This document shows positions 55,133-63,808 of a stretch of 64,000 nt of DNA, one piece after another. Origin of the DNA: CAWGYT01 sp963826795 (lineage in GTDB: Bacteria > Planctomycetota > Planctomycetia > Pirellulales > Pirellulaceae); NCBI GenBank assembly GCA_963826795.1, contig CAWGYT010000012.1, positions 158,535 through 222,534 of the forward strand, in the 5' to 3' direction. Every line of letters starts with the position of its first letter. Positions within the stretch are counted from its first letter, which is position 1. Below the pieces are notes generated by a model, which was not told where the DNA came from, did not search any database, and worked only from the letters and a program-made list of their open reading frames with translations. A program made the translations under genes and the position numbers.

Positions 55133-55956
55133 TCATGATCGGGGTGCTGCTTCGGGACGGAACATCGAACTTGCGCGCACATGGCGAACCCCTGGGGCAG
55201 TAAATGTGCGCTGCGTGGACCGCGACCGACGCTTCGAACCGCCCTCACGATTGCAGTCGGAGAAATCGACCTCTGCGAGCAAGCCTGCGGGAAGAGTCGG
55301 TAGGCTATACCGCATCATTGGCAACGACCAGGCGGCCGCTTTCAGAGCGTCGAGTGGGCTCCGCACACCGCAAGCGCCGCGCTGCAAGACGTGAGTGTAA
55401 ATCATCGTGGTCGAAACTTCCTTGTGTCCGAGAAGTTCTTGCACGGTTCGGATGTCGGCGCCGGATTCCAGCAAGTGCGTGGCAAAGCTGTGCCGGAGAG
55501 TGGGGCAGGTGGCTCGCTTCGTCAGGCCAGCCTGCGTGACCGCCCGCTTGATTGTACGCTGGAGCATGCTCTCGTGAAGATGATGACGGTACCACGGCCC
55601 CTCCGGGTTGCGGAGACCGCGGCAGAGGTTCCGCTCCGCCTGGCCGACACTCTCCGCTGGGTCGCGAGGTGGGTGAGAAAGGCCTCGATTTCCGGTTTGC
55701 CCAGCGTCGCTGGGTGCTTCCAATGATCGCCGTCGCGATGGAAACGCAGGAACTCAACGATCCAATGGCGGTAGGCCTTCTCCGTCGCCAAGGCGTAGTG
55801 CATCGAACGCATTTTGTCGCGAAACCGGTCGAGAAGCTTCCGCCCTCCCACGGCGGGATCTGGCTGCATATCGCCCGGAATCATGGTGCTATACGGCGCA
55901 AGGCGGCCTTTGTCGATGATTGCGGCGGCGGTTTGCTGGCGATAAGATGTTTCCAT
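55133..55956 (-). pseudogene. intI: integron integrase remnant with internal deletion
   Basis: The N-terminal part (ATG at 55956) has LLDRFRDKMRSMHYALATEK, AYRHWIVEFLRFH and EIEAFLTHLATQRRVSA, typical of IntI. The C-terminal part, in another frame, has NPEGPWYRHHLHESMLQRTI, CPTLRHSFATHLLESGADIR, TVQELLGHKEVSTTMIYTHV and GVRSPLDAL, which includes the HxxR box, the GH box and the catalytic Tyr. About 170-190 residues between them, with the first catalytic Arg and the Lys, are missing. The junction lies at about 55610-55645. It is transcribed away from the cassette, as intI genes usually are. It cannot be active as it stands. Confidence 0.85.
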
Positions 55957-56067
55957 GAAAGGAGTTCCGTCGAGAGACGGATCTGTGGCGAGCGCGTGAT
56001 ATATGCCTGTACACCTCATAGCTCCTCCCTGTCAAGCACTATGCGGCGCTGTGCCGTAGAATTCTTG
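55957..56067. other. presumed attI region between intI remnant and cassette
   Basis: The 110 bases between the intI start and the first cassette boundary (G/TTCGGC at 56067-56073) occupy the place of an attI site and of the intI and cassette promoters. Apart from the boundary itself I could not mark integrase-binding repeats. Confidence 0.45.
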
Positions 56068-56646
56068 TTCGGCCGGCTCGGCGTCGCGCCGAGCACAGAG
56101 AGGCGCATCCATGAGCGTTCACGGTGGCAGTCGGCAGATCCTGATTCACGGCATGGTTCTCGTGCTGGTCGGGTTGGTGTGGGGCCTTGCCGTCCCTGGA
56201 ACTCCACACCCGAGACTCGCGCTTGGGGCTCACATCCAGCTCGTAACGAATGGCATGCTGTTCATCGTCCTGGCGACCGCCATGCTGACGCTCCCGCACA
56301 GTGTCGGGCTCAAGACCGTTTGGGTGATGGTGGTGGCGGCTTGGTTGACGTGGGCCATGGCGATGTCCGAAGTCGCGAATTCCTGGTGGGGAACGACGAA
56401 GATGTTGCCTATCGCTGCAAGTCAGGCCGGCGCCACGGGCGGCGAACCATGGCAGGAACTCGTCGTCACACTCACCCACATCGCTGCGGGATTGGGGCTG
56501 ATCATCGCGTGGGCGTTGCTCGTCGTCGGTTTTCTGAAGCACGCCTCAGAGACCAAATGACGGGTATGGTCACCAAGCGAGCGACGCAGCCGAACAACCG
56601 GTTGCAGCGGACGGTCCGTTGCGCGGCCCGCCGCTGAACCGGAGCG
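56068..56646 (+). mobile_element. integron gene cassette
   Basis: The left boundary is GTTCGGC at 56067-56073, cut after G. The right boundary is GTTCGAC at 56646-56652 in the attC site. The cassette 5' end TTCGGC complements the R'' box GCCGAAC of its own attC (56589-56595). That match is expected only if the two ends were joined in a circular cassette. It holds one gene on the plus strand, next to a minus-strand intI, the classical arrangement. Confidence 0.75.
56111..56560 (+). CDS. four-helix membrane protein, hydroxylaminobenzene-mutase-like, cassette-borne
   Basis: 149 aa with four hydrophobic helices (ILIHGMVLVLVGLVWGLAVP, HIQLVTNGMLFIVLATAMLT, VGLKTVWVMVVAAWLTWAMA, LTHIAAGLGLIIAWALLVVG). 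The phrase GLAVPGTPHPRLALGAHIQL and the following NGMLF recall hydroxylaminobenzene mutase-type and related small membrane proteins, a guess based on pattern alone. It is the only gene of an integron cassette and lies 43 bases inside the left boundary. It has no obvious promoter of its own, so it may rely on a promoter in the attI/intI region. The stop is 28 bases before the attC. Confidence 0.65.
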   Translation: MSVHGGSRQILIHGMVLVLVGLVWGLAVPGTPHPRLALGAHIQLVTNGMLFIVLATAMLTLPHSVGLKTVWVMVVAAWLTWAMAMSEVANSWWGTTKMLPIAASQAGATGGEPWQELVVTLTHIAAGLGLIIAWALLVVGFLKHASETK

Positions 56647-57847
56647 TTCGACACGGTTGAGCGTGTTGCGAGAGCGCAAGCGACGCTGCTGAGGTCGCCT
56701 CACCGCTGCAGATTTGGTCCGCCGCCAAGGCGCCGAAAGTTGGACCACCCGACCGCAGGAAGATGCGAGGCCTTCCTGCGGGCGGTCGCGCCACCGCTGC
56801 AGGTTTTTCCACCGCAGTGCGGCCCCGTGATGGCGAAGTTGATTGGACTTGGCCGAACTTTCGTCGACAGCAGGGACATTCGCCGTCGAATCCCCGCAAC
56901 AAGGCGTTAAAGGCGGTCGGCTGGGGAAGCGACAAGATCGCCTTGAACGCGAGCGGGTCGCGGTGCGCGTAGTGGCGATAGGTCACGCCGCCAACCGAGT
57001 GCCCCAGGATTTCGATGGAAGACTCAGGCATGTGAGCGTCGTAGTACGTCGCGCACGTTTTGCGAAGATCTTTCAACACCCAGAGCTTGTCTTCACCGGT
57101 TTCCACGTCCTGCTTCGGCTTGACTCCCGCCAGGCGGCAGAGAAGTTGGAACTGGGCGTTCGGACGCGAGCTGCCGCAGTCAAAGACAGGCTGGTCGGGT
57201 TGCGGATCCGCCGGCCGAATGCTCTTCAAATGTGCCTGAACGACGCGGCTCATGGGCCGATAGAACTGTTTCCGCGTTTTGACGCGACGATAGTACAGCC
57301 AGCCGTACCGCGATTCCCGGCCCTGGCCGTTCGGTGGTTCGGGACGCCAAGACACGTGTCGCCACAGAATCGGCTCATGAAAGCCGGCGGACTTGAACAC
57401 CGTCCCCGTGTCGACACCATAGTTGAAAAAGACCACCAAAGCCGCCCGCCAGTAATGGCCGACCGTCAACGGCTGATTCCAGCCCCTGGGACGTGGCAGT
57501 TGGTGCGTGGCGAAGTAGAGGGCGTTCAGGTCCGATTTCGTCAGGTAGTGTCGTCCAGCCACATCACGTTGCGGCTTAGGTTTGGGAAACCGTGGCAGCT
57601 TCTCCACATAGTCTTGCTCCCAGGCCCAGGACATGATCGCCCGCAGATTCTCGCGAGCCTTGTTGGCGGTCCGTCCGGCGTTGGAACCTCCGTCGGCGGC
57701 TGCTTTTTCGTGGACCCAGTCGAGGAAGTCCCGAATGTGGTGCCTCTCAATCTGGTCGACGTCGACTCCTTGGCCCCACACGAGCCACTTCGTGACGGTC
57801 GACCGATACTCTTTTCGGGTCCCGGCCGAGAGCCTCCTGGCAACCAA
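56570..57847 (-). CDS. tyrosine-type site-specific recombinase
   Basis: 425 aa from 57847. The N-terminal SAM-like domain (SAGTRKEYRSTVTKWLVWGQ, IERHHIRDFLDWVHEKAAAD) and the catalytic domain (VVFFNYGVDTGTVFKSAGFH, RRVKTRKQFYRPM, LWVLKDLRKTCATYYDAHMP, EILGHSVGGVTYRHYAHRDP) match a planctomycete subgroup of phage-type integrases with box-II Arg, GH and the terminal Tyr. The recognisable protein ends near residue 330. The last 90 or so residues (after CPCCRRKFGQV) are translated from the palindromic repeat and the attC site and probably do not belong to the ancestral protein. Target sites are unknown. Confidence 0.8.
   Translation of the reverse strand: MVARRLSAGTRKEYRSTVTKWLVWGQGVDVDQIERHHIRDFLDWVHEKAAADGGSNAGRTANKARENLRAIMSWAWEQDYVEKLPRFPKPKPQRDVAGRHYLTKSDLNALYFATHQLPRPRGWNQPLTVGHYWRAALVVFFNYGVDTGTVFKSAGFHEPILWRHVSWRPEPPNGQGRESRYGWLYYRRVKTRKQFYRPMSRVVQAHLKSIRPADPQPDQPVFDCGSSRPNAQFQLLCRLAGVKPKQDVETGEDKLWVLKDLRKTCATYYDAHMPESSIEILGHSVGGVTYRHYAHRDPLAFKAILSLPQPTAFNALLRGFDGECPCCRRKFGQVQSTSPSRGRTAVEKPAAVARPPAGRPRIFLRSGGPTFGALAADQICSGEATSAASLALSQHAQPCRTLRFSGGPRNGPSAATGCSAASLAW
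56589..56652 (+). other. attC recombination site
   Basis: The R'' box GCCGAAC (56589-56595) and R' box GTTCGAC (56646-56652) flank the inner arms CCGGTT-G-CAGCGG (56598-56610) and CCGCTG-AACCGG (56631-56642). The arms are exact complements apart from one extra G at 56604, which matches the extrahelical base that orients attC folding. The two spacers are AA and AGC, and the loop is about 20 bases. Confidence 0.8.
56727..56790. repeat. dispersed palindromic repeat, copy B
   Basis: Related to 48581-48642. The arms CCGCAGGAAG and CTTCCTGCGG fold back around ATGCGAGGC-like bases. It lies within the 3' tail of the recombinase frame, just beyond the attC site. Confidence 0.55.
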
Positions 57848-58386
57848 GTATTTTCCGCAACTTTTTCCAGGCTAAGGGACATGACGACGACTCCCGGGCC
57901 GTCGACATCGGCTGTCCCTGCCCGGATCCCTCGTACGTCGGCCCTCGGACTGGCCTCCTGCATGGCCTCCGGCCGCTTTTGTTAAGATGACGCAACTTGC
58001 GCAAGTTGCACAGATGCGTTCAAATTAACCCGATCGGAGGCGAAGTGTGCAGTTGAGCGACCGGCCAGATTGCGGGCGGTTGATGCAACCGCCGCGGGTT
58101 TGAGAAACGACGAAATGCGGTCGGTCTTGTACCCCGACGCAGTTTTACAGCTTGCATTTCGTGCACTCGGTCGCCCCCAGGTAGCAATTGAACTCAACGT
58201 TGGCGATTTTTGGCAGCTTATTCCTTGCACACAGAGGTGTGCCGCCGAACGCACTTAGTGGGTCGCCGCTTGTGCAGCGCGTGAAACCCGCCGCGAGCCA
58301 GCAGCGAAGGATGCCGTGGCAATTGTGGTTATCAGGTCTTCCCACTCGTCGATGGCTCTCGGGTTCGATTTGCCGTGCCGAAATTT
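57848..58386. other. intergenic region upstream of the recombinase
   Basis: About 540 bases between the divergent upstream end of the recombinase and the end of the third kinase gene. Apart from the palindrome listed next, I see no supported gene. Frames on both strands are short and without domain features. Confidence 0.4.
57992..58009. promoter_or_regulatory. 18-bp perfect palindrome upstream of the recombinase
   Basis: GCAACTTGCGCAAGTTGC reads the same on both strands. It lies about 145 bases before the recombinase start, in the expected promoter zone. It could be a dimeric repressor operator or a recombination core. Confidence 0.5.
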
Positions 58387-61300
58387 CTAGTGGCTGGCGG
58401 ATAGACGACTTCTCTCATCTATCCTGTCTCTCGCCCCCGTTCGCAATGACGCATCAGCTTCGCTCAGGCTTGCGGCGCACCAAATCCGTACGGTGGCGTC
58501 GGCGCCAGAGGTCGCCATTAGCCTGCCATCGTTGGAAAAAGAGACACCCGTGGCCGGACCGAGGTGCTGCACCGTTAGCGCGGATTGACCGGTGGCGACG
58601 TTCCAGAGTCTTACCGTGCTATCGAAGCCCGAAGATGCCAGCGTCTTGGAATCAGGTGTAAAGGCCACTGAAATAGGCCCGCTTGTATGCCTTTGGAGCC
58701 GTCCGATTATCTTTCCCTGATTGACGTCAAACAGGGTAATGCTTCCGTCAGGTTTACCCACGGCAATGAGATGCCCGTCGCTGGAGAATCTCAGATCGCT
58801 GGCCCCGGTTACCTCGTCCCTGTATGAAGTCACCTCTTTCCCGTCGCTGGCATCCCAGACACCAACTTTGCCACCGCTGTAGCTGGCAGCGAGCAAACCG
58901 CCACGCGGTGAGAAAGCCGCACGATTGATCGAATGGGTATCTCCCCTGATCAGCTCGATTTCACGTCCCGAGGCCACGTTCCAAAACTTGAGGCCGTCCC
59001 CGGCCGCGCCTATAATCTTGCCGTCGGAAGAAAAGGTGACGGATTGAATTACAGAATCACACTGATGAATCGCAATAGTTTTTTCGTTGCTCAGGTCCCA
59101 CAGCCGGACTGTCTTGTCGTCACCTCCACTGGCGAGAAATTTCCCATCGGGCGAAAACGCCAAATCCCACGGGACGCCGGTATGGCCAAGTAAGTCCGCA
59201 ATGAGGCTACAGGAACGAACGTCCCAAAGCCTCACGGCGAGGCGGTGATAGTCCACGGAGGCGAGCGTCTTTCCGTCGGGTGAGAAGAACACGTTCTCCA
59301 CCCAACCCGCATGGTCGGACAAAACATCTTTGCTGGGGTGCGGGGGCGCGTCCCAGAGCCTTACGGTCTTGTCGCTGACCGATACTAGCGACTGACCATC
59401 AGGGGAGAAAGCGAGCGAATGGATTTCTCGGGTGTGTCCGAGCAGCATGCTGGCCTGCCTCGACGTCGCTATGTTCCAGGACCGAATGGTATTATCAGCA
59501 CCACCACTGACCAAGGTTTTACCATCGGGCGAAAAGGCAACCGACATAACTCGCCCTTTATGTCCGAGGAGCGGAGGGCGAGCCCGACGCGTTGCGATGT
59601 CCCAAACGAGGACGCGGGAATCAAACCCTCCGGTTGCGAGCAGTCCCCCATCAGGCGAGAAATCCAGTGAATAGACAAAGGCCGTGTGTCCTTCAAGAGG
59701 CGACCCGACCTGCTCTCCTGTTGTCGCGTTCCAGAGTCTGACTTTGGTGTCGCCTCCTCCGGATGCTACAAGTTTGCCATTTGGTGAAAAGGCCACACAC
59801 AAGGCGGGATCTCCCGCTTCCCCATGCCCTGGCATCGACCATTCCTGGGTACGCGATTCAATGTCCCACAGTTCCACCCGCCCGTCCCCATTGGCCGAGG
59901 TGAGTTTTTTCCCATCCGGCGAGAAGGCGAGCGCTTCCACCGACGTGACCTTGGCAAAGGTAAATGGGGACGCGTTGGTCGTCAGATCCCACAGTTTGAT
60001 GGTATTGTCGGTGTCGCCGGTGGCGAGCAACCCTGGTCGCGTCGGCGAGAAGACCAGCGCCGTGACTTGATCCGCATTAATATCGAGCGCTGTGGGTTCA
60101 CGACGACGGGCGAAATCCCACACTTTGACGATCCTCCCCGCGCCGATTGCCAGCTTGCCTCCATCGGCCGAAAAGCTCATCAGATTGGATTCATGGTAAT
60201 GCAAGGGAACAACCTTCGTGAACGTCTCCAATGTCATGCGGCTCTCGTCCTGACAGAGCCTCCACAGATATCGCCACTCGAAGCCGCGTAAATCCGTCTG
60301 GTTCGGCGCAGGACGCTGCGACTCCAACAGATCCTGTGCGCGCTTGAGATCGCCATCACCCCACGCCTGGTGTGCGAGGTTGACCTGCGCGGCATAAAGT
60401 TCCTGGCGGCGGGTCTCCGCCATTTGTCTCGCTATGTCCCGCTGATTCGCAATGAGGAGCGTGCTGGCGGCCATTGTTATCGTGACCAGCACCAAGGTGA
60501 CAATGGCGGCCCACGTCAGGATTGGATTTCGACGCGTCCACTTGCCAATCGTTTCGGAAATCGTGGGCGGCTTGGCCTGGATCGGCCGGTTCTCTAGGTG
60601 CGATCGCAGATCATCGGCCAGCTCTTGTGCCGATGCGTACCGCTGGTTCATGCCTTTGGACATCGCCTTGTGGACAATCGTCTCCAGTTCCGCTGGAATT
60701 TCTCGATCGATGCGACGAAGCAATGTTGGTTCCTCGAAGGCGATTTGCTGGAGCAATTGGCGTCGGTCTTCACCCGAGTAGGCGGGCCGCAATGTGAGGA
60801 GTTCGTAGAGCGTGACGGCCAATGAGTAAATGTCGGCTCGATGATCGATGACGACTTTATTGGCAAGTGCCTGTTCGGGAGCCATGTATCGCAGCGTGCC
60901 AACCAAATCTCCGGTCATCGTGACACCGGCATCGGATTCCACGCGAGCGAGACCGAAGTCAGTCACGTACAACTTTGCTGAACCGTCGAGCAGCAAGTTC
61001 GCAGGCTTGATGTCACGATGAATGATGCCTACATCGTGCGCGTGTTGCAGTGCAGTTGCTGCCTGAATCCCCAATGCAGCCACGCTGCGAAAGTACTCGC
61101 GACGTGACGAATGAGGAATCGTGGAACTATTGGCTCTGGCGACGGTTCTAATGGTTTCCGCACTTGCCTCACGAGGGGAATCAGCTCCGACGAACTCCGA
61201 TGCCACATTGAGGTCCGCTTCGGCTCTATCGTCCACGCCGCCCCTGCTCGTGATTTGACCGATGGACGAACCGTCGAACTCTGCGCTTCATCACGAACAT

Positions 61301-61820
61301 CCCGAAGTGATGAAATGACCTCCGACAAACTGCGACCTCGAATTAGCTGCATCGCGAAGTAGTGGACACCGCGTTCTTCGCCAACCATGTAGACCGGCAC
61401 AATGTTGGGGTGGTCGAGGGCCGCCACGGCCCGAACCTCATTCTGGAATCGCCGAATTTTCAGCTCATCCACGAGTCCGGCGAGCGGAAGCACCTTTAAC
61501 GCAACCCGCCGATTCATGGAAATCTGTTCGGCCTCGTAAACGATGCCCATTCCGCCCCGACCAATTTGACGGAGAATGCGAAAGTCACCGAGTTGCTTGT
61601 GCTGTTCTTGAGAGACTTTACCGTCGGCGGAAGCGTCGGGAGATTGTTCGGTGGCTTGCAGCCCAGGGATCACCGTTCTGAGCAAGTCGCTTATCCCCGG
61701 ATACTGTTCGATGAACTCTTCTAGCTGTGGGTGTTCGCCACGTCTCGAGCGCTCGAAGAAGTCTTCGACGACTCGGGCCACGAGATCGGCGATGTCATCT
61801 CCACATTCCGTATGTACCAC
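58387..61820 (-). CDS. transmembrane serine/threonine kinase with WD40 propeller, one frameshift
   Basis: From the ATG at 61820 the first frame carries an acidic N-terminus and the kinase N-lobe (RQIGRGGMGIVYEAEQISMN, VALKVLPLAGL). The frame is lost in a linker about 61236-61330. The second frame continues with IIHRDIKPANLLLDG, DFGLARVESDAG and GTLRYMAPEQALAN. A membrane helix (LTWAAIVTLVLVTITMAAST) follows, then about a dozen WD40 blades, such as FSPDGKTLVSGGADNTIRSW and FSPDGKFLASGGDDKTVRLW, to 58387. All kinase motifs are present on the two halves. Architecture and insertion site match the intact paralogue at 42260-45706. The sigma gene lies five bases upstream. Confidence 0.85.
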
Positions 61821-61825
61821 GGTTT

Positions 61826-62455
61826 TTATTCCTTCGCTCCGTCCGCGCCGATGCCATTTTCAGCGAAGAGCCGATGAAGCTTCTGAAGGGCTCGTCCGTA
61901 ACGTTGTCGAGCGGTATTGGGGTCGATATCAAGCAGTTCTGCAACTTCGGCGTTGGTTAGCTCTTCCGCGTGACGCAGCACGAGTACCTCACGATAGATC
62001 TCACTCAGTTGTTCGATGAGGCGATAAACCCGCTCGCGAAGTTCGATTTGACCAAGGATTTTGCTGGGCGAGTTCGAGAATAGCTTGCGAGCGATTTCGA
62101 TCGAGGATACGTCGGATATGTTTTGCTCCATGAGGACGCTCCGCTTCACTGCACCAATGTGCCGTCGTCGCTGATCTTTAAGCTGATCGAGCGCTTTTTG
62201 CCGGATCCAAATTCGAAACGACGTCGGACGGTATTTGATGAATTGTTCGATGCCTTTGGTAATCATGATCTGAGTCTCTTGTGCCACGTCGGAGGCATCG
62301 ATGCGAGTCCTCAGCGCAGGCGCCATCCGCATTTTGATGACTCGCTTCAGGTAGGGGCGGTGAAGCACCAGCAAGTGTTCGAGTGCTTCCGGACTTCCAG
62401 TGGCCACCCTGTCGAGCATGGCGGTCGTGTCAAGCGAATCGGTCGAGAATGCCAT
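61826..62455 (-). CDS. ECF-type sigma factor paired with a kinase-WD40 gene
   Basis: 209 aa. Region 2 shows MAPALRTRIDASDVAQETQI and FIKYRPTSFRIWIRQKALDQ; region 4 shows LSEIYREVLVLRHAEELTNA and EVAELLDIDPNTARQRYGRA. The IDASDVAQET and SFRIWIRQ motifs place it in the same planctomycete group as the sigma factor at 41631-42263. The kinase gene starts five bases downstream, so the two are co-transcribed. This is the third such pair in the window. Confidence 0.9.
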   Translation of the reverse strand: MAFSTDSLDTTAMLDRVATGSPEALEHLLVLHRPYLKRVIKMRMAPALRTRIDASDVAQETQIMITKGIEQFIKYRPTSFRIWIRQKALDQLKDQRRRHIGAVKRSVLMEQNISDVSSIEIARKLFSNSPSKILGQIELRERVYRLIEQLSEIYREVLVLRHAEELTNAEVAELLDIDPNTARQRYGRALQKLHRLFAENGIGADGAKE

Positions 62456-63007
62456 TGCGAAAAGTCTCCCTATATAGATCAGGCAGTGGAGCAGACAAGC
62501 GCGACAGATTCACCACATCTTTTCTCGGAAAAGCCGAAAACTCAGCAATCCAGAGCGGCTCGACGAACTTCTGAGGGGCGGAGCGAGAGCATCAAAGCGG
62601 GCGACAACTCATGTTGTACCGCAAAAAGCCATCGGCTGGATGTGCCAAATAGTCGCCGAAAACGAGTTCCGGCCCATAGATTTCAAAGGAAACAGAAAAA
62701 AGGTGGCTAATCCTGTCGCGCTTTGGTCCGGCATCGCCAGTTTATTCATAGCGAAGGTTCATCACCATTCCCTACCGGAGCATCCGCACAATGGAGTCTT
62801 CTGTTACCGAATCAGCATTTCGCATTGAGCTAGGTCGCAAATCTACGACCTTACGCTTGCAAGTGCGCTGACGCTCCCGAGCAGTCGTCTTGAAGCCTTG
62901 CAGTTTTCACTCGGGGATTTGGCGATTTCGGTCTGAAAATCGTATTTGTTCCGCTCTCGCGAGTGCGAGGCGGCGATTGTTTTTGTTCGTTTTTTTGGAG
63001 ATTTGAT
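62456..63007. other. intergenic region between divergent genes
   Basis: About 550 bases between the sigma gene (leftward) and the LEPR-XLL gene (rightward). It presumably holds both promoters. I could not place either with confidence, and no repeats were noticed. Confidence 0.4.
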
Positions 63008-63808
63008 ATGAGATTCCGATCACTACCGAGCGCAGCAGCCAGAGGTACGCGGTTGGCACTGGAAACACTTGAACATCGGACACTATTGTCCGCTGTCGGT
63101 CTCACAACCGGTTTTCAGCCGAGCAGTATGGAACTGGACAATTCTGCTGTGTACGAAACCGTTCAGGACGCCCCCGCTTTTTCAGCTGGTGATGCCAACC
63201 GGGACGGACTATTCGACCAGCGGGACCTCGTGGAGATCCTGCAGGCGGGCAAGTACCTAACGGGTGAATCCGCCGTTTGGGGTGAAGGCGACTGGAACGG
63301 TGATAACGTCTTCGATCAGGGAGACCTTATCGCGGCGCTGCAAACCGGGAATTACGCGAATGCGGGTGTTTCAGCACACCAGGCGGACATTCTGGCGACG
63401 GTCGATGGTAACGGTATCGCCACGATGACAGCAACGGCGGACGATGTGGCTTTTGGCGCTTTCGTTGAAGGCGAATCGTTTGCCGACAACCAGTTTAAGA
63501 TCAAGGTCAAGGTTCATGCCGATGGCTCCGCGAGTGGAACCGCGTTCTTTGACTTTGGAGAAGAATTCTCCAATATATGGGGGCTCAGCCGCATGACGCT
63601 GAAGGGCAAAATCGATTCCGGGGAAGTCCTTGGTGACGGGACCGTTGTATTGCAGGGGACCTCCTACGAAAAGGACTTCGCCCCCGGTGTCGTCTTTAAG
63701 GAAACCAGTCCTTTCGAGATCATCGTCGACCCCTCCGGAGATTCGTTCACCCTTCGATGGTGCGAGCTACCCGCGCTCGACTTTGCAGGACACCTTTCGG
63801 TATCTTAA
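63008..63808 (+). CDS. LEPR-XLL secreted protein with dockerin-type motifs
   Basis: 266 aa from the ATG at 63008, with TTGGAG seven bases upstream; an upstream in-frame ATG at 62963 lacks one. The N-terminus is a LEPR-XLL-type signal (LALETLEHRTLLSAVG), a planctomycete targeting motif for surface proteins. It is followed directly by the EF-hand-like block GDANRDGLFDQRDLVEILQA and GDWNGDNVFDQGDLIAALQT. The last 140 residues form a beta-rich domain (ATVDGNGIATMTATADDVAF, TSPFEIIVDPSGDSFTLRW) I cannot name. The dockerin-like block is N-terminal here, whereas it is C-terminal in the other four genes of the window. Confidence 0.75.
   Translation: MRFRSLPSAAARGTRLALETLEHRTLLSAVGLTTGFQPSSMELDNSAVYETVQDAPAFSAGDANRDGLFDQRDLVEILQAGKYLTGESAVWGEGDWNGDNVFDQGDLIAALQTGNYANAGVSAHQADILATVDGNGIATMTATADDVAFGAFVEGESFADNQFKIKVKVHADGSASGTAFFDFGEEFSNIWGLSRMTLKGKIDSGEVLGDGTVVLQGTSYEKDFAPGVVFKETSPFEIIVDPSGDSFTLRWCELPALDFAGHLSVS

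Noticed and set aside
58244..58355. Second attC (GCCGAAC ... GGTTCGA)
   Set aside because: The outer boxes exist, but the inner arms are only six bases long and the two spacers are unequal (6 and 16), so it fails the attC layout.
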